Shown: positions 1 to 8,621, counted from the first letter of the stretch. The stretch: 64,000 bases of DNA from Paenibacillus sp. FSL H8-0548 (GCF_038630985.1 NZ_CP152049.1:3863501-3927500), one strand, 5' to 3'. Numbers and translations: made by a program. Notes: generated by a model not told the origin, from the letters alone.

Positions 1-1
1 G

Positions 2-1147
2 GGCTCCGCTTCTGCCTTATTTCTCGGAAGCCTTGACTGGGTCACTGAAACAAGATTACATCAACCTTGGCTGCTATGGTTCCTTCCTGCAGGGGGAGCG
101 CTAGTAAGTCTTCTATACCTTAAGCTAGGAAAAGAATCAGGAAAAGGAAACAATTTAATTATTGAGCAAATTCACTCCGGTGATGGTGCCATTCCACTGC
201 GAATGGCTCCGCTTGTTCTCGTAGGTACGCTTATTACCCATCTATTCGGAGGATCTGCAGGTCGCGAGGGTACTGCGGTTCAAATGGGAGGCAGCTTATC
301 CGAGTGGGTCGGCAAATGGTTTAAGCTGAAAGCTTTGGATCGCAAAATTATACTCATATGCGGCATCAGCAGCGGCTTTGGCGCTGTATTCGGTACACCC
401 CTAGCAGGAACTATTTTTGGATTAGAGGTACTTGCCATTGGATTAATTAGCTACGAGGCGCTGCTTCCCTGTTTAATTGCCAGCTATGTAGGTCATTTGG
501 TAACGACAGCCTGGGGAATTGAGCATATTCATTTTGCTATCGGCAGTATTCCTCCGCTCCAGTGGCTGCTGCTCATCAAAATCATAGTTGCCGCTATATT
601 ATTTGGTTTGGCTGCGCTGCTATTCACACAGCTCACGCGAGGTTTTAAAAAGCTGTTTAGCAAATGGATACCGAATCCTGTTATAAAAAGTGCCGTAGGC
701 GGTTTTGTAATCATTGGGCTTGTCTATGCGCTTGGATCTCGTCAATATTTGGGTCTTGGTATTCCATTAATTCAACAAGCCTTTCAAGAAGCAGCTTCGC
801 CTGTCGCCTTTCTACTAAAAACACTATTTACATCGTTAACACTTGGTAGTGGCTTTCAGGGCGGCGAGGTAACTCCACTCTTCGTTATAGGCGCAACGCT
901 TGGCAGCGCGATCGCAGGTCTTCTTGCAGCACCTGTTCCACTCCTTGCTGCCATTGGCTTCGTCTCCGTCTTTAGCGGTGCTGCCAAAACGCCGCTTGCC
1001 TGTTTTATTATGGGGATCGAATTATTCGGCTCCGAAGGGGCCATTTATTTATTTATCGGCTGCGTGATCGCTTACCTCTGCTCTGGTAGAATCGGTATCT
1101 ATGAAGCCCAAAAACTTATTGAGGTTTTTTCATCCCGAGAAATATAG
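2..1147 (+). CDS. CLC-family chloride channel/antiporter, 5' truncated by window edge
   Basis: Integral membrane protein of the CLC chloride channel or H+/Cl- antiporter family. The reading frame is open from base 2, so the gene begins before the window; 381 C-terminal residues are visible. The selectivity-filter motif GSAGREGT lies near residue 85-92 and a second conserved loop, GSGFQGGEVTP, near residue 280. Between and after them run many hydrophobic helices typical of the CLC fold. The family normally has GREGP, and the Thr in the last position is a common bacterial variant. No C-terminal CBS domains follow. The gene ends at a strong bidirectional hairpin shared with the convergent uppP. 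Family assignment is firm, but channel versus antiporter cannot be decided. Confidence 0.9.
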   Translation, partial: GSASALFLGSLDWVTETRLHQPWLLWFLPAGGALVSLLYLKLGKESGKGNNLIIEQIHSGDGAIPLRMAPLVLVGTLITHLFGGSAGREGTAVQMGGSLSEWVGKWFKLKALDRKIILICGISSGFGAVFGTPLAGTIFGLEVLAIGLISYEALLPCLIASYVGHLVTTAWGIEHIHFAIGSIPPLQWLLLIKIIVAAILFGLAALLFTQLTRGFKKLFSKWIPNPVIKSAVGGFVIIGLVYALGSRQYLGLGIPLIQQAFQEAASPVAFLLKTLFTSLTLGSGFQGGEVTPLFVIGATLGSAIAGLLAAPVPLLAAIGFVSVFSGAAKTPLACFIMGIELFGSEGAIYLFIGCVIAYLCSGRIGIYEAQKLIEVFSSREI

Positions 1148-1154
1148 GGAATCC

Positions 1155-1192
1155 AAAAAGGCCTGCAGCCCCTAATGGGGTGCAGGCCTTTT
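1155..1192. terminator. Bidirectional terminator between CLC gene and uppP
   Basis: Arms AAAAGGCCTGCA and TGCAGGCCTTTT flank an inner GCCCC/GGGG pairing with a TAAT loop. A-rich and T-rich ends on both sides serve the two convergent genes. Confidence 0.85.
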
Positions 1193-1202
1193 AAGTTTAT
1201 TT

Positions 1203-2045
1203 TTAGAAATAAACGATATAGATGACAGCAGCAAGCACGATTCTATAAATAGCAAATGGAATGAGCTTGATTTTGTTTATTAGCTTTAAGAAGAAACGGA
1301 TGGAAAGAAGTGCAAAGACGAATGCGCTTAGGAAGCCTGCAATAAAGAACGGCAAAGATTCTAGCGTGAAGTACTGCCAGTTTTTTGCCAAGGAGAGTAA
1401 GCTAGCTCCAGCCATAATGGGTACTGCCATAATGAAAGTGAAATCAGCAGCTGCACGATGGCTCATGCCGAGTAACACACCGCCAGAAATCGTTGATCCC
1501 GAACGGGAAAAGCCTGGCCAAAGCGATAAGCATTGAATCAGACCAACAGAGAGAGCCTGCTTGTACGTAATTTGGTCCACGGACTCGATCTTTGTCTTCG
1601 CTGGACGGAATCGATCTGCAATAATCATAAATACAGCTCCAATTACAAGCCCGACAAGTACAGTGCGTATGGAAAATAAATACTCATCTATGTAATCATC
1701 GAATAGAAGTCCAACAACACCAGCTGGAATCAAGCCAACCAGAACATGAGTAAGCTTCAGTCTTTTTTGAGGCGCCGAAGTCTCTTGCTCTGCTTTATTC
1801 TGCTTGCTTCGCAAGCCAAGCAGATCAATGAAACGATTTCGGAAAATAATGACTACTGCTAGAATTGAACCAAGCTGGATGACGATTTTAAACGTATTCG
1901 CAACATATTTCGTCAAATACGCTTCGGATTGGAGCCACATATCATCGACAATGACCATATGCCCTGTAGAGGAAACGGGGGCAAACTCCGTTAATCCCTC
2001 CACAATACCCAAAATAATCGCTTTTAAAATAATAAAAAAGTCCAT
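1203..2045 (-). CDS. uppP: Undecaprenyl-diphosphatase UppP (BacA family)
   Basis: Dephosphorylates undecaprenyl pyrophosphate at the cytoplasmic membrane, recycling the lipid carrier for peptidoglycan and wall polymers; also linked to bacitracin tolerance. The 280-residue length is normal. The family signature EGLTEFAPVSSTGH is at residues 16-29 and the second, PGFSRSGSTISGG, near residues 173-185. About eight hydrophobic helices are evident. The family usually has LPVSSTGH; the A-P here is conservative. The ATG start has AGGAG upstream. The radical SAM gene lies 32 nt upstream on the same strand, so both probably share the promoter near 3012-3040. Identity is secure. Confidence 0.95.
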   Translation of the reverse strand: MDFFIILKAIILGIVEGLTEFAPVSSTGHMVIVDDMWLQSEAYLTKYVANTFKIVIQLGSILAVVIIFRNRFIDLLGLRSKQNKAEQETSAPQKRLKLTHVLVGLIPAGVVGLLFDDYIDEYLFSIRTVLVGLVIGAVFMIIADRFRPAKTKIESVDQITYKQALSVGLIQCLSLWPGFSRSGSTISGGVLLGMSHRAAADFTFIMAVPIMAGASLLSLAKNWQYFTLESLPFFIAGFLSAFVFALLSIRFFLKLINKIKLIPFAIYRIVLAAVIYIVYF

Positions 2046-2077
2046 GATTCGTTAAAACTCCTAACCTACTAGAATAA

Positions 2078-2953
2078 TCAGCCAAAGCGCTGACGATAGC
2101 CGCATTTGCGGCATAGCTCTTCAACTGCTTCCCGTCTAGAGAAGCCCTCGTACAGCTTGGTTGCTCTATCATTTTCAACAATCTCTGAGAAGTGAGTGTC
2201 ATGAATGTTGCCCAAATTAATGACTCCCTCTCCATCTAAGCAGCAAGGAATAACCGTTCCATCTATAAGAATGCCTGCCTGATTGCGGAGCGCATGACAG
2301 AAACCTTTGCCATTATATTCGGGCTCCTTCAAATCAGGCCATTTGAATTCAGGATCTTGGTTCAAATAAATACGATCTGCAATCTTAACGCCCGTGCCTG
2401 GAATAAACTTCTCCTCAATTTTGTAATCGAGATCGAATGCCTTTTCAATCATGCCGAGCAGCTCGCGATTTTTATTTTTTTGCTGATTAGCATCATTATC
2501 CATGTCCAAATTCCATAATCGAAACGAAATAATAACATTGCTAGTGGCTACCGCTTCTTTAACGAACGTTAAAATTTCCGCAAGATAGCCCTCTTTATTG
2601 GTCGAGCCAGCATGACCATCAAAGCTGTGCAGTGAAAAATTAATTTGGCGCAGCGCCGGTTTATTTAACAGCTTCTCTTTGTTTTTAGTAATCAGTGTTC
2701 CATTTGATGTAATATTTACTTTAAAGCCCTTCTCATGGCTGATATCGAGCAGCTCATCCATTTTCGGATGCAGCATCGGCTCACCTTTCACATGGAAGTA
2801 AATATAATCGGTGTGCGGCTTAATTTGATCGAGTGTTTTTTTGAAGTCCTCTACTTTAATAAACCCCTTCGCACGAAGCGTAGGCGGACAAAAACTGCAT
2901 GATAAATTACAAATGCTTGTTGTCTCTATATAAAACTTTTTGAACTTTTTCAT
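2078..2953 (-). CDS. Radical SAM protein with SPASM-like C-terminus
   Basis: Predicted radical S-adenosylmethionine enzyme of 291 residues. The 4Fe-4S binding CxxxCxxC is C15, C19, C22 in the context ETTSICNLSCSFCPP, followed by a glycine-rich FHVKGEPMLHP segment that fits the SAM-binding GGE region. The C-terminal 75 residues carry further cysteines (FCHALR, IPCCLDG, CRKCG), which fits an auxiliary-cluster SPASM domain. Such proteins modify peptides, sugars or tRNA, but nothing nearby identifies a substrate; no small precursor peptide is adjacent. It is probably co-transcribed with uppP, 32 nt downstream. The class is sure, the reaction unknown. Confidence 0.85.
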   Translation of the reverse strand: MKKFKKFYIETTSICNLSCSFCPPTLRAKGFIKVEDFKKTLDQIKPHTDYIYFHVKGEPMLHPKMDELLDISHEKGFKVNITSNGTLITKNKEKLLNKPALRQINFSLHSFDGHAGSTNKEGYLAEILTFVKEAVATSNVIISFRLWNLDMDNDANQQKNKNRELLGMIEKAFDLDYKIEEKFIPGTGVKIADRIYLNQDPEFKWPDLKEPEYNGKGFCHALRNQAGILIDGTVIPCCLDGEGVINLGNIHDTHFSEIVENDRATKLYEGFSRREAVEELCRKCGYRQRFG

Positions 2954-3011
2954 TTCCCTGATACTCCATTCCCTATGGGTTCAGCATCTGACCCCTATCG
3001 TTACTATTGCT

Positions 3012-3040
3012 ATTATACAACGTAAGAAGGTCAGTGACAA
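3012..3040 (-). promoter_or_regulatory. Sigma-A-type promoter for radical SAM-uppP operon
   Basis: On the minus strand, TTGTCA (3035-3040) and a perfect TATAAT (3012-3017) are separated by exactly 17 bp, about 60 bp upstream of the radical SAM start. Confidence 0.7.
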
Positions 3041-3052
3041 AAAAGTCGATAC

Positions 3053-3127
3053 TTATTCTCTTTCTTCTTCACGAATAGGCCTTATACCGATCGGAATTGC
3101 TTCGACGTAAATAGGTTTATTTTTCAT
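3053..3127 (-). pseudogene. 24-codon ORF overlapping the DCC gene stop; possible gene remnant
   Basis: An ATG overlaps the end of the upstream DCC gene (ATGAAAAATAA) and opens a frame of 24 residues beginning MKNKPIYVEAIPIG. In related Bacilli I recall DCC-family genes followed by an SRPBCC/DoxX-like gene whose product starts with a similar KPIYVEI segment, so this may be the stub of a lost neighbour. That link is from memory and not proven. The alternative is a genuine small translationally coupled peptide. Confidence 0.35.
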
Positions 3128-3599
3128 CCAAATGCCCCTCACTCTCCTTGCTCGCAAATAAAACACCATCCTCCAAAAATCTGCTCCTTAAATCATGCGT
3201 TGGTATTAAGCATTCTTCGGGCGCCCCAAACCAGCGGAAGCGGTTTTGAGCATTGATGTCATAAACAACGTCTCGCAAAGATCGAGGGACAATGATAAAT
3301 AGATATAAGATTCGCCACCAACCATCCAGTTTACTTAGAACACGTAAAGCAGCATCAGATTTTATAAAATAATCGTCTCCCTGAACCATTACAAATGTAT
3401 TCATATCCACTAAAGACAACTGCCCCTCCTGCAGCAGCCGTTGTCCGATCGGTGATTGCAGTGTCGCAAAACGAAACACTTTCGCTTTATCTCTCTTCAC
3501 TACAAATTGTGTAATCCGATTGCAGAGGTAGCATTGTCCATCAATTAACAGCACAGCATATACAGCTTGATATTGATCGCCTCGCTTCACACCTCTCAC
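3117..3599 (-). CDS. DCC-family thiol-disulfide oxidoreductase-like protein (DUF393)
   Basis: A 160-residue member of the DCC family, named for the N-terminal D-x-x-C-x-x-C motif, here DGQCYLC at residues 20-26. The family is thioredoxin-like and thought to act in thiol-disulfide exchange, but the physiological substrate is unknown. Later conserved features include FATLQSPIGQ and the segment NRFRWFG. The start is GTG with AGGAG 7-8 nt upstream. A short ORF overlaps its stop codon. Family assignment is good, role unknown. Confidence 0.85.
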   Translation of the reverse strand: MRGVKRGDQYQAVYAVLLIDGQCYLCNRITQFVVKRDKAKVFRFATLQSPIGQRLLQEGQLSLVDMNTFVMVQGDDYFIKSDAALRVLSKLDGWWRILYLFIIVPRSLRDVVYDINAQNRFRWFGAPEECLIPTHDLRSRFLEDGVLFASKESEGHLDEK

Positions 3600-3668
3600 T
3601 TCCTCTCTCCTCTCAGTTTACAAGGGAATGAGCCTCCTCTTGCAGTGCCAACTTTCGTAGTACAGCAA

Positions 3669-3703
3669 GAAGAGGGGGACTACGAATCGTAGTCCCCCTC
3701 TTC
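3669..3703. terminator. Perfect 16-bp inverted repeat after response regulator gene
   Basis: Arms GAAGAGGGGGACTACG and CGTAGTCCCCCTCTTC flank a 3-nt loop. It lies just downstream of the minus-strand two-component operon. No convincing U-tract follows on either strand, so termination is inferred from position and stem strength. Confidence 0.55.
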
Positions 3704-3717
3704 ACTATGAACAGCTA

Positions 3718-4356
3718 TTATTCCTTTTCTTCTCTTTGAAGCAAGCCTCTTCTTCTAACCTTCTCTACTGCCTCTTTACTGCTGCGTACGCCAAATTTCT
3801 TAAGCATTTTGTTCACCTGATTTTTGAGCGTGCTTTCAGCCTTGAACAGCTTTTGTTCGATTTGCGACTGTGTATAGCCTGCTTCAATCAGTTCAAACAC
3901 CACACGTTCTGCGCCAGTCAATTCCTTTAGCTGCTCCTCGCGCTTTAACCTTGCAAACTCTTTAAGCAATGCCTCCATTGGCGCAGGATGATGATAGACA
4001 CTGCGAATGGTTTGAGGAAGCTCTTGGAAACGCGTCTTATCCAAATACTGCAGAGCTCCAGCTGTAAAGGCACGTGTCATCGCTTGTTCATCACTTAATG
4101 AGGTTAACATAATAATTTTTGCAGATGAGGACTCATGCAGCAGCATGGCTGTCTGAATACCATCAAGCTTGCTGCCTTCTAAATGAATATCCATTAATAT
4201 AACATCGAAGGAGATCGTTTGCGCCACACTCAGCGCATCACTCGAATTGGTTACGGCGCCAACCACAAGCATGTCTGATTCTCTATTAAGAAATGACGTG
4301 AGCGATTTAATCCAGTCCGTATCATCCTCGACGATAAATACTTTAATATGGCTCAG
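3718..4356 (-). CDS. NarL/LuxR-type response regulator, probable CTG start
   Basis: Cytoplasmic DNA-binding partner of the histidine kinase encoded 21 nt upstream. The receiver domain spans roughly residues 1-120, with acidic residues in FIVEDD and phosphoacceptor Asp56 in VILMDIHLEG. A LuxR-type helix-turn-helix occupies the C-terminus (LTGAERVVFELIEAGYTQ onward). The first ATG in frame would start at 4272 and delete the first beta strand with the acidic pocket. Extending upstream restores a full receiver and ends at a CTG codon placed 8 nt after a perfect AGGAGG, giving 212 residues (MSHIKVFIVEDD at the N-terminus). No ATG, GTG or TTG is suitably placed. The CTG start is inferred. Confidence 0.8.
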   Translation of the reverse strand: MSHIKVFIVEDDTDWIKSLTSFLNRESDMLVVGAVTNSSDALSVAQTISFDVILMDIHLEGSKLDGIQTAMLLHESSSAKIIMLTSLSDEQAMTRAFTAGALQYLDKTRFQELPQTIRSVYHHPAPMEALLKEFARLKREEQLKELTGAERVVFELIEAGYTQSQIEQKLFKAESTLKNQVNKMLKKFGVRSSKEAVEKVRRRGLLQREEKE

Positions 4357-4377
4357 GCTGATTACCTCCTGCCTTAT

Positions 4378-5718
4378 TTATTGTAGCAGCTTTTTCTTCG
4401 GCCAAATGAAGCTGACTCGAGTGCCTCGGCCCTCTTGGCTGACAAGCTCAATTTTTGCTCCGCTTTTCTGTATCACATTGTACACATACGATAAACCGAG
4501 TCCAAAATTACGACCAGTTTTCCCACTGCTATAAAAAGGATCGAATACTTTTCCTTGTTTAAGATCAGATATGCCGATGCCGCTGTCATGAATAGATAAC
4601 TCGATCCCGCTCTTATGCGCAGCAAGCGTAATCTCTATCGTTCCTCCATCTGGCATAGCCTCACAGGCATTCATCAATACATTCCCAAGTGCCTCGCCGA
4701 TGTGAACCGCATCACATAATAGCACAGGCCGCAGCTCGTATACACACTTAACGGTGACCCGATGCTTGCTAAAGAGTCCCTCATGCTGCATAAGGCATTC
4801 GTCGATTAGCTGGTCTAGCCGAATCCGTTCTTCGTGAAGGATAATATCTTTCATCTGACTGTGAATCCGGTTCACCATCTCAAGCATATGATGAGAAGCA
4901 TTCGTAATGATCTGCATATGCTGCTTCGATTGCTCATTAGAGTCAGGGAACAAGTCTTTTAAGTTCTCTGTACTAATGGCGATTTTGCCAATCTCGTTTT
5001 TTATGGTGTGATTCAGCATTGACGTGCCTGTACTGACTGCCCTCATTGTGCTCTCCATCGGATCATGCTCAAAGCGGAGCTTCACGCCCAGTACACCATA
5101 CATAAATGTACAAAGCAATCCTACCGCTAGCGAATAGATAATAAACACCGCTATATAATTAAAAAACTCAAAGTCAGGTGAGATTACCTTGGCTACATAA
5201 ATGAATAAAAGAACAGCAATAAGTGTAGGTACAATAATAATCGCTGTGATGAATCGACTCCGCTTTAATCGAATATCACGCTCTCTCCAGAACGAGACGA
5301 CTAATATATAGCAAGAAAATAGATAGTAGGGTGCACTCCAAAGAAGCAGCACTACGAAAAACAATTTCGAATACTCGAGCAGAAGAAACAAAACCATCAT
5401 GAAGAGAATGGGAATAGACAAATAAAGCTTGAGCTTTATTCGAGTGTGCTTGAAGCCCATTAATCCGGTGTATGAGAAGCTAAAGACCATGATGGCATAA
5501 GGCGTAAAGGTATAGTTGATAAATTGCATAATTTTAGCTGCTGTGAAAAACTCATATTCCAAAAAAATAGCAGCGAGCCCTCCGATAGAAGCACTGCATA
5601 AGAAAAAAGAAGCCCAACGATTCGATTCATTATGGCGATTGTTTAGAATTACGATCACGGCTGCTGTAAATAATGCTAAGAAATAAAAGAGCATGCTGGG
5701 ATACCATCCTGTCATCAC
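4378..5718 (-). CDS. Membrane sensor histidine kinase
   Basis: Sensor kinase of 446 residues. About seven hydrophobic segments fill residues 1-205 and probably form the sensing part, with no large extracytoplasmic domain. The DHp helix carries the phospho-accepting His near residue 235 (MLNHTIKNEIGKI). The HATPase_c domain shows the N box (LGNVLMNACEAMPDGG, about 349), G1 (IHDSGIGIS, about 380) and G2 (GLGLSYV, about 406). The cognate regulator lies directly downstream. The HTIKNEIG phosphobox differs from the common HELRTPL type and resembles kinases with 7TM input domains. The signal is unknown. Confidence 0.9.
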   Translation of the reverse strand: MMTGWYPSMLFYFLALFTAAVIVILNNRHNESNRWASFFLCSASIGGLAAIFLEYEFFTAAKIMQFINYTFTPYAIMVFSFSYTGLMGFKHTRIKLKLYLSIPILFMMVLFLLLEYSKLFFVVLLLWSAPYYLFSCYILVVSFWRERDIRLKRSRFITAIIIVPTLIAVLLFIYVAKVISPDFEFFNYIAVFIIYSLAVGLLCTFMYGVLGVKLRFEHDPMESTMRAVSTGTSMLNHTIKNEIGKIAISTENLKDLFPDSNEQSKQHMQIITNASHHMLEMVNRIHSQMKDIILHEERIRLDQLIDECLMQHEGLFSKHRVTVKCVYELRPVLLCDAVHIGEALGNVLMNACEAMPDGGTIEITLAAHKSGIELSIHDSGIGISDLKQGKVFDPFYSSGKTGRNFGLGLSYVYNVIQKSGAKIELVSQEGRGTRVSFIWPKKKLLQ

Positions 5719-5766
5719 TTGGTATGTTTATCGTATCATACTCCTATGCACCGTGCCCGTTCTGTT

Positions 5767-5806
5767 AAAAAAATCCCAACCACATAAACGCTGTGAATTG
5801 GGATTT
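5767..5806 (-). terminator. Rho-independent terminator of ydjO-like gene
   Basis: On the minus strand AAATCCCAA pairs with TTGGGATTT, extended by CACA/TGTG, and a run of seven T follows. Confidence 0.85.
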
Positions 5807-5810
5807 CTTC

Positions 5811-6026
5811 TTAGTAGTCCGATTTAGGCTTGCGAGGCTGAGGCTTCGGTTTATTCTGTACGGCTGGCAAATGACGCATGCTTCTTAGCATTGGACCCTT
5901 GCAGATGGGACAGGTTTGTTCAGCATCAGCGAACTCATCTCTTACCCAAGCCTTGCATTCCGGATTTTTGCATTTGAAAATTTTAGTTGCCTTTAGTTTC
6001 GGTTTATCGTCTTCATTTGTAGCCAC
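5811..6026 (-). CDS. YdjO-like cold-inducible zinc-ribbon protein
   Basis: Small 71-residue protein with four cysteines, C19, C24, C39 and C42 (CKNPEC and CPIC), forming a probable zinc ribbon. The pattern, including the conserved CKAWVRDEF stretch, matches the Bacillus YdjO family of cold-inducible proteins, whose molecular role is unknown. The C-terminus is proline- and lysine-rich and low in complexity. It lies downstream of the lactonase gene on the same strand and ends at its own terminator. Confidence 0.8.
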   Translation of the reverse strand: MATNEDDKPKLKATKIFKCKNPECKAWVRDEFADAEQTCPICKGPMLRSMRHLPAVQNKPKPQPRKPKSDY

Positions 6027-6072
6027 GCTTATGTTTTCCCCTTTTCATCTCTGCACTTATGTCATTAATATT

Positions 6073-7161
6073 TTATGTCGTTAAATAAATGGGAACTACA
6101 CAAACTGGCTTTGCTACCTGTGTGCTAATTCCTGTATGCTGCAATTTTCCACTTTGTTGATCAATTTTAAACGTGACAATATTATTCGAATCACGATTAG
6201 CTGCCAACAAGTAATTTCCATTTGGTGTAATGGCAAAATGACGTGGATGACCGCCTTCAACTGAAACATGCTGGACATGCGAAAGAAGACCAGACTGCTC
6301 ATCAATAGCAAACACAGCAATACTGTCATGTCCACGGTTCGACCCATACAAGTATTTACCGTCTGCCGATACCGTTATTTCCGCACAGGAGTTTTCATCC
6401 AAATAATCGGCTGGCAGTGTGCTTACCGTCTGAAGAGTAGTGAGTAGACCGGTTTCCTTATCGTAATTAAACGATGTAATAGACGAATTCACTTCATTAA
6501 TAACGTAGACATAGCTGCCGCCTGGATGGAAGGTCAAATGACGAGGGCCTGCTCCAGGTTCCAATGCAATTTCACCTTGGCGTACCAGCTTCTCATTCGC
6601 TTCATCAAGTGCGTAGGTCACAACAAGATCCAAGCCGAGGTCCGAAATAAGCAAATAACGGCCATCCGGGCTATAGAATGAGGAATGAGGATGTGGTCGA
6701 TCCTGACGTTCAGGATGTTGACTGCTTCCGGAATGCTGCTGAACATCTAGTTTATGTCCAATAGCACCTTCACTTGTAATGCTAAATAAACCAATCATAC
6801 CGCCATGATAGCTCGTTACCGTCAAAAAACGACTTTGTGCATCACGTTGAATATGGCAGGTCGTCGAATCAACCGTAATTTCACGATTAATAAGCTTGAT
6901 CGTGCCTTTGTCAGCGTCAATTGAGAAGGCTGCTGCTTCGCCAACCTTTTGACCTGCTGCATTAACCGTTTCGGAGATCACGTACAAAAGCTTGCGCTGC
7001 GCGTCTACATTAAGAAATGTCGGATTTTTGAGCCCGGCATACTCGTCCGATAAAGTTAATGTACCCTTTTCCTCATCGAAAGCATACACATAAACGCCGC
7101 TATCTTCCGCTTCAGCATACGAGCCTGCAAACACGAGCAGACGTTGTGATTCAACTGTCAA
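6073..7161 (-). CDS. Lactonase family beta-propeller protein (YkgB-like 6-phosphogluconolactonase)
   Basis: Seven-bladed beta-propeller of the COG2706 lactonase family, about 362 residues. Members hydrolyse 6-phosphogluconolactone in the pentose phosphate pathway, though many homologues are untested. Typical segments are FAGSYAEAEDSGVYVY at the N-terminus, GAGPRHLTFHPGG and RHFAITPNGNYLLAANRDSN. The chosen start is TTG at 7161, placed 8 nt after AGGGGGG. The upstream ATG at 7188 lacks a ribosome binding site and adds residues foreign to the family. A good promoter lies at 7234-7262. Substrate is inferred from family only. Confidence 0.85.
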   Translation of the reverse strand: MTVESQRLLVFAGSYAEAEDSGVYVYAFDEEKGTLTLSDEYAGLKNPTFLNVDAQRKLLYVISETVNAAGQKVGEAAAFSIDADKGTIKLINREITVDSTTCHIQRDAQSRFLTVTSYHGGMIGLFSITSEGAIGHKLDVQQHSGSSQHPERQDRPHPHSSFYSPDGRYLLISDLGLDLVVTYALDEANEKLVRQGEIALEPGAGPRHLTFHPGGSYVYVINEVNSSITSFNYDKETGLLTTLQTVSTLPADYLDENSCAEITVSADGKYLYGSNRGHDSIAVFAIDEQSGLLSHVQHVSVEGGHPRHFAITPNGNYLLAANRDSNNIVTFKIDQQSGKLQHTGISTQVAKPVCVVPIYLTT

Positions 7162-7233
7162 GATCAATTCCCCCCTAAACATGTCCATATCAGAGCTGCC
7201 ATTATGAGGCGCTGACTTTTAATTCCGTTATCT

Positions 7234-7262
7234 ATTATAAGACTATAAATCAATTGAGACAA
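7234..7262 (-). promoter_or_regulatory. Sigma-A-type promoter for lactonase gene
   Basis: Minus strand TTGTCT (7257-7262), 17-bp spacer, perfect TATAAT (7234-7239). It overlaps the intergenic space directly after the VOC gene. Confidence 0.65.
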
Positions 7263-7270
7263 ATATGTTC

Positions 7271-7684
7271 TTAAAGTTTATCGTCGCCTATGCTTTGGAA
7301 CAGCTCGATAATTTCACCATCAGGTCCTTTAAAGAAAGCAAGCTTCACTGGAATACCGCCAAGCTCCGCTTCCTTGGGCTCAACTGTAATTTCCATACCT
7401 GCGGCTCTTGCGAGTTCTATGGCCTCTGAAACATTGTCCGAACGCAGAGCTAAATGCAAAAACGCTCCTTCATCCTTTTGCCCTTCCTTCCCGCCAGCAA
7501 ACACCTCTAAATAATTTCCGTCTCCGGTATCAAGCATGATGGCCCGCTTAGCGTCTTCTCCCCATCGAACACGCTCTGTAAACCCTAATACTTCCGTATA
7601 GAAAGCAACCGTTTTGTCAAAATCAAATACTCGAATAGCGATATGATGAAATCCGCCTCCGCCGATTTTTGCATTCGTACCCAT
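7271..7684 (-). CDS. VOC/glyoxalase-fold protein
   Basis: A 137-residue vicinal-oxygen-chelate protein. The paired beta-alpha-beta-beta-beta halves show as HHIAIRVFDFDKTVAFYTEV at residues 13-32 and FLHLALRSDNVSEAIELA in the middle, ending with GPDGEIIELF. Candidate metal ligands are the N-terminal His, a mid-protein Glu/His pair and the C-terminal Glu. The family includes glyoxalases, dioxygenases and drug-binding proteins, so the reaction is unassigned. It lies 26 nt downstream of the DsbA/FrnE-like gene and probably shares its transcript. Confidence 0.85.
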   Translation of the reverse strand: MGTNAKIGGGGFHHIAIRVFDFDKTVAFYTEVLGFTERVRWGEDAKRAIMLDTGDGNYLEVFAGGKEGQKDEGAFLHLALRSDNVSEAIELARAAGMEITVEPKEAELGGIPVKLAFFKGPDGEIIELFQSIGDDKL

Positions 7685-7710
7685 TTGTCAGCCTCTCCTC
7701 TACATTTTAT

Positions 7711-8430
7711 TTAAGACTTTGGAGCATCTGGAGCGCAATAGCCATCTGTACACAGCACATCCGCATCGCCCTCATTTACTTGTATAACTGCTGGATGCTT
7801 TTCTTCCCAGGCCTTGTTCAACGTATCTAAAAACACTTCAGGAGACTGTGCGCCTGATACAGCGTATTTGCGGTCAACTACATAGAAAGGTACACCGCGG
7901 ATTCCGAGCTTGCTGCCATCCTCTTCCTCACCGCGCACGGCTTCACTAAATTGGTTCGTCTCTAGCATCTCTGCTACGGCGACTGCGTCGAGTCCCACTT
8001 CAGCAGCTAGTGCGGCGAGTTTCACACGATTCCCAATGTTATGGCCTTCCGTAAAATAACCTTTAAACAAACGTTCTGAAAGCTCCTTGTCCTTGCCATG
8101 CTGAGCTGCAAAATGTACGACGCGATGTGCATCGAATGTATTGGTTGACACCGTTTTTTCAAAATTAAAAGTGATGCCGACTGCTGCTGCTTGCTCTGCT
8201 ACTCCAGCGGTCGTTTCTTTCGCCTTTTCAATACTCATTCCGTACTTAGACGCCAGCATGCTGTATGTACTTGTGGTCGATTGAGGATCAGCACCTGGAT
8301 CCAGCTCGAAACTGCGAAATACAATTTCTATTTCTTCTTTATGAGCGAAACGATCAAGGGCAAGTTCAAACTTCCTTTTCCCTATATAACAAAACGGACA
8401 TACATAATCTGACCAGATTTCTACTTTCAT
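7711..8430 (-). CDS. DsbA-family (FrnE-like) oxidoreductase
   Basis: Thioredoxin-fold protein of 239 residues with active-site CPFC (C11, C14) in IWSDYVCPFCYIGK, the FrnE/2-hydroxychromene isomerase-like subgroup. It has no signal peptide, so it is probably cytoplasmic. The GIRGVPFYVVDRKY segment carries the cis-proline loop. A second CxxxxxC near the C-terminus (VLCTDGYC) is a feature of this subgroup. The start is the ATG at 8430 with GGAGGT 7 nt upstream; a GTG at 8439 lies inside that ribosome binding site. It is followed by the VOC gene, which suggests a redox or detoxification operon. Confidence 0.88.
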   Translation of the reverse strand: MKVEIWSDYVCPFCYIGKRKFELALDRFAHKEEIEIVFRSFELDPGADPQSTTSTYSMLASKYGMSIEKAKETTAGVAEQAAAVGITFNFEKTVSTNTFDAHRVVHFAAQHGKDKELSERLFKGYFTEGHNIGNRVKLAALAAEVGLDAVAVAEMLETNQFSEAVRGEEEDGSKLGIRGVPFYVVDRKYAVSGAQSPEVFLDTLNKAWEEKHPAVIQVNEGDADVLCTDGYCAPDAPKS

Positions 8431-8534
8431 AGTGTGCACCTCCGATAAATTTCAAATAGTAATGATGCTCTCCTCATTATTGTAACATGTTTAGTTACGA
8501 GTTTGAAAATAGTTCGTGCTTACTTTTGTTAAAT

Positions 8535-8588
8535 AAAAAAAAGCGATTCCTTTGGCAAGCTGAAATCACTTGTCAAAACAATCGCTTC
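8535..8588 (-). terminator. Terminator of sleB-like gene
   Basis: Minus strand AAGCGATT and AATCGCTT form the base of a hairpin with an inner CAAG/CTTG helix, followed by eight T. Confidence 0.85.
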
Positions 8589-8621
8589 GGTTTGTTTTTC
8601 TACTAATAAGACTCGTTCCAC

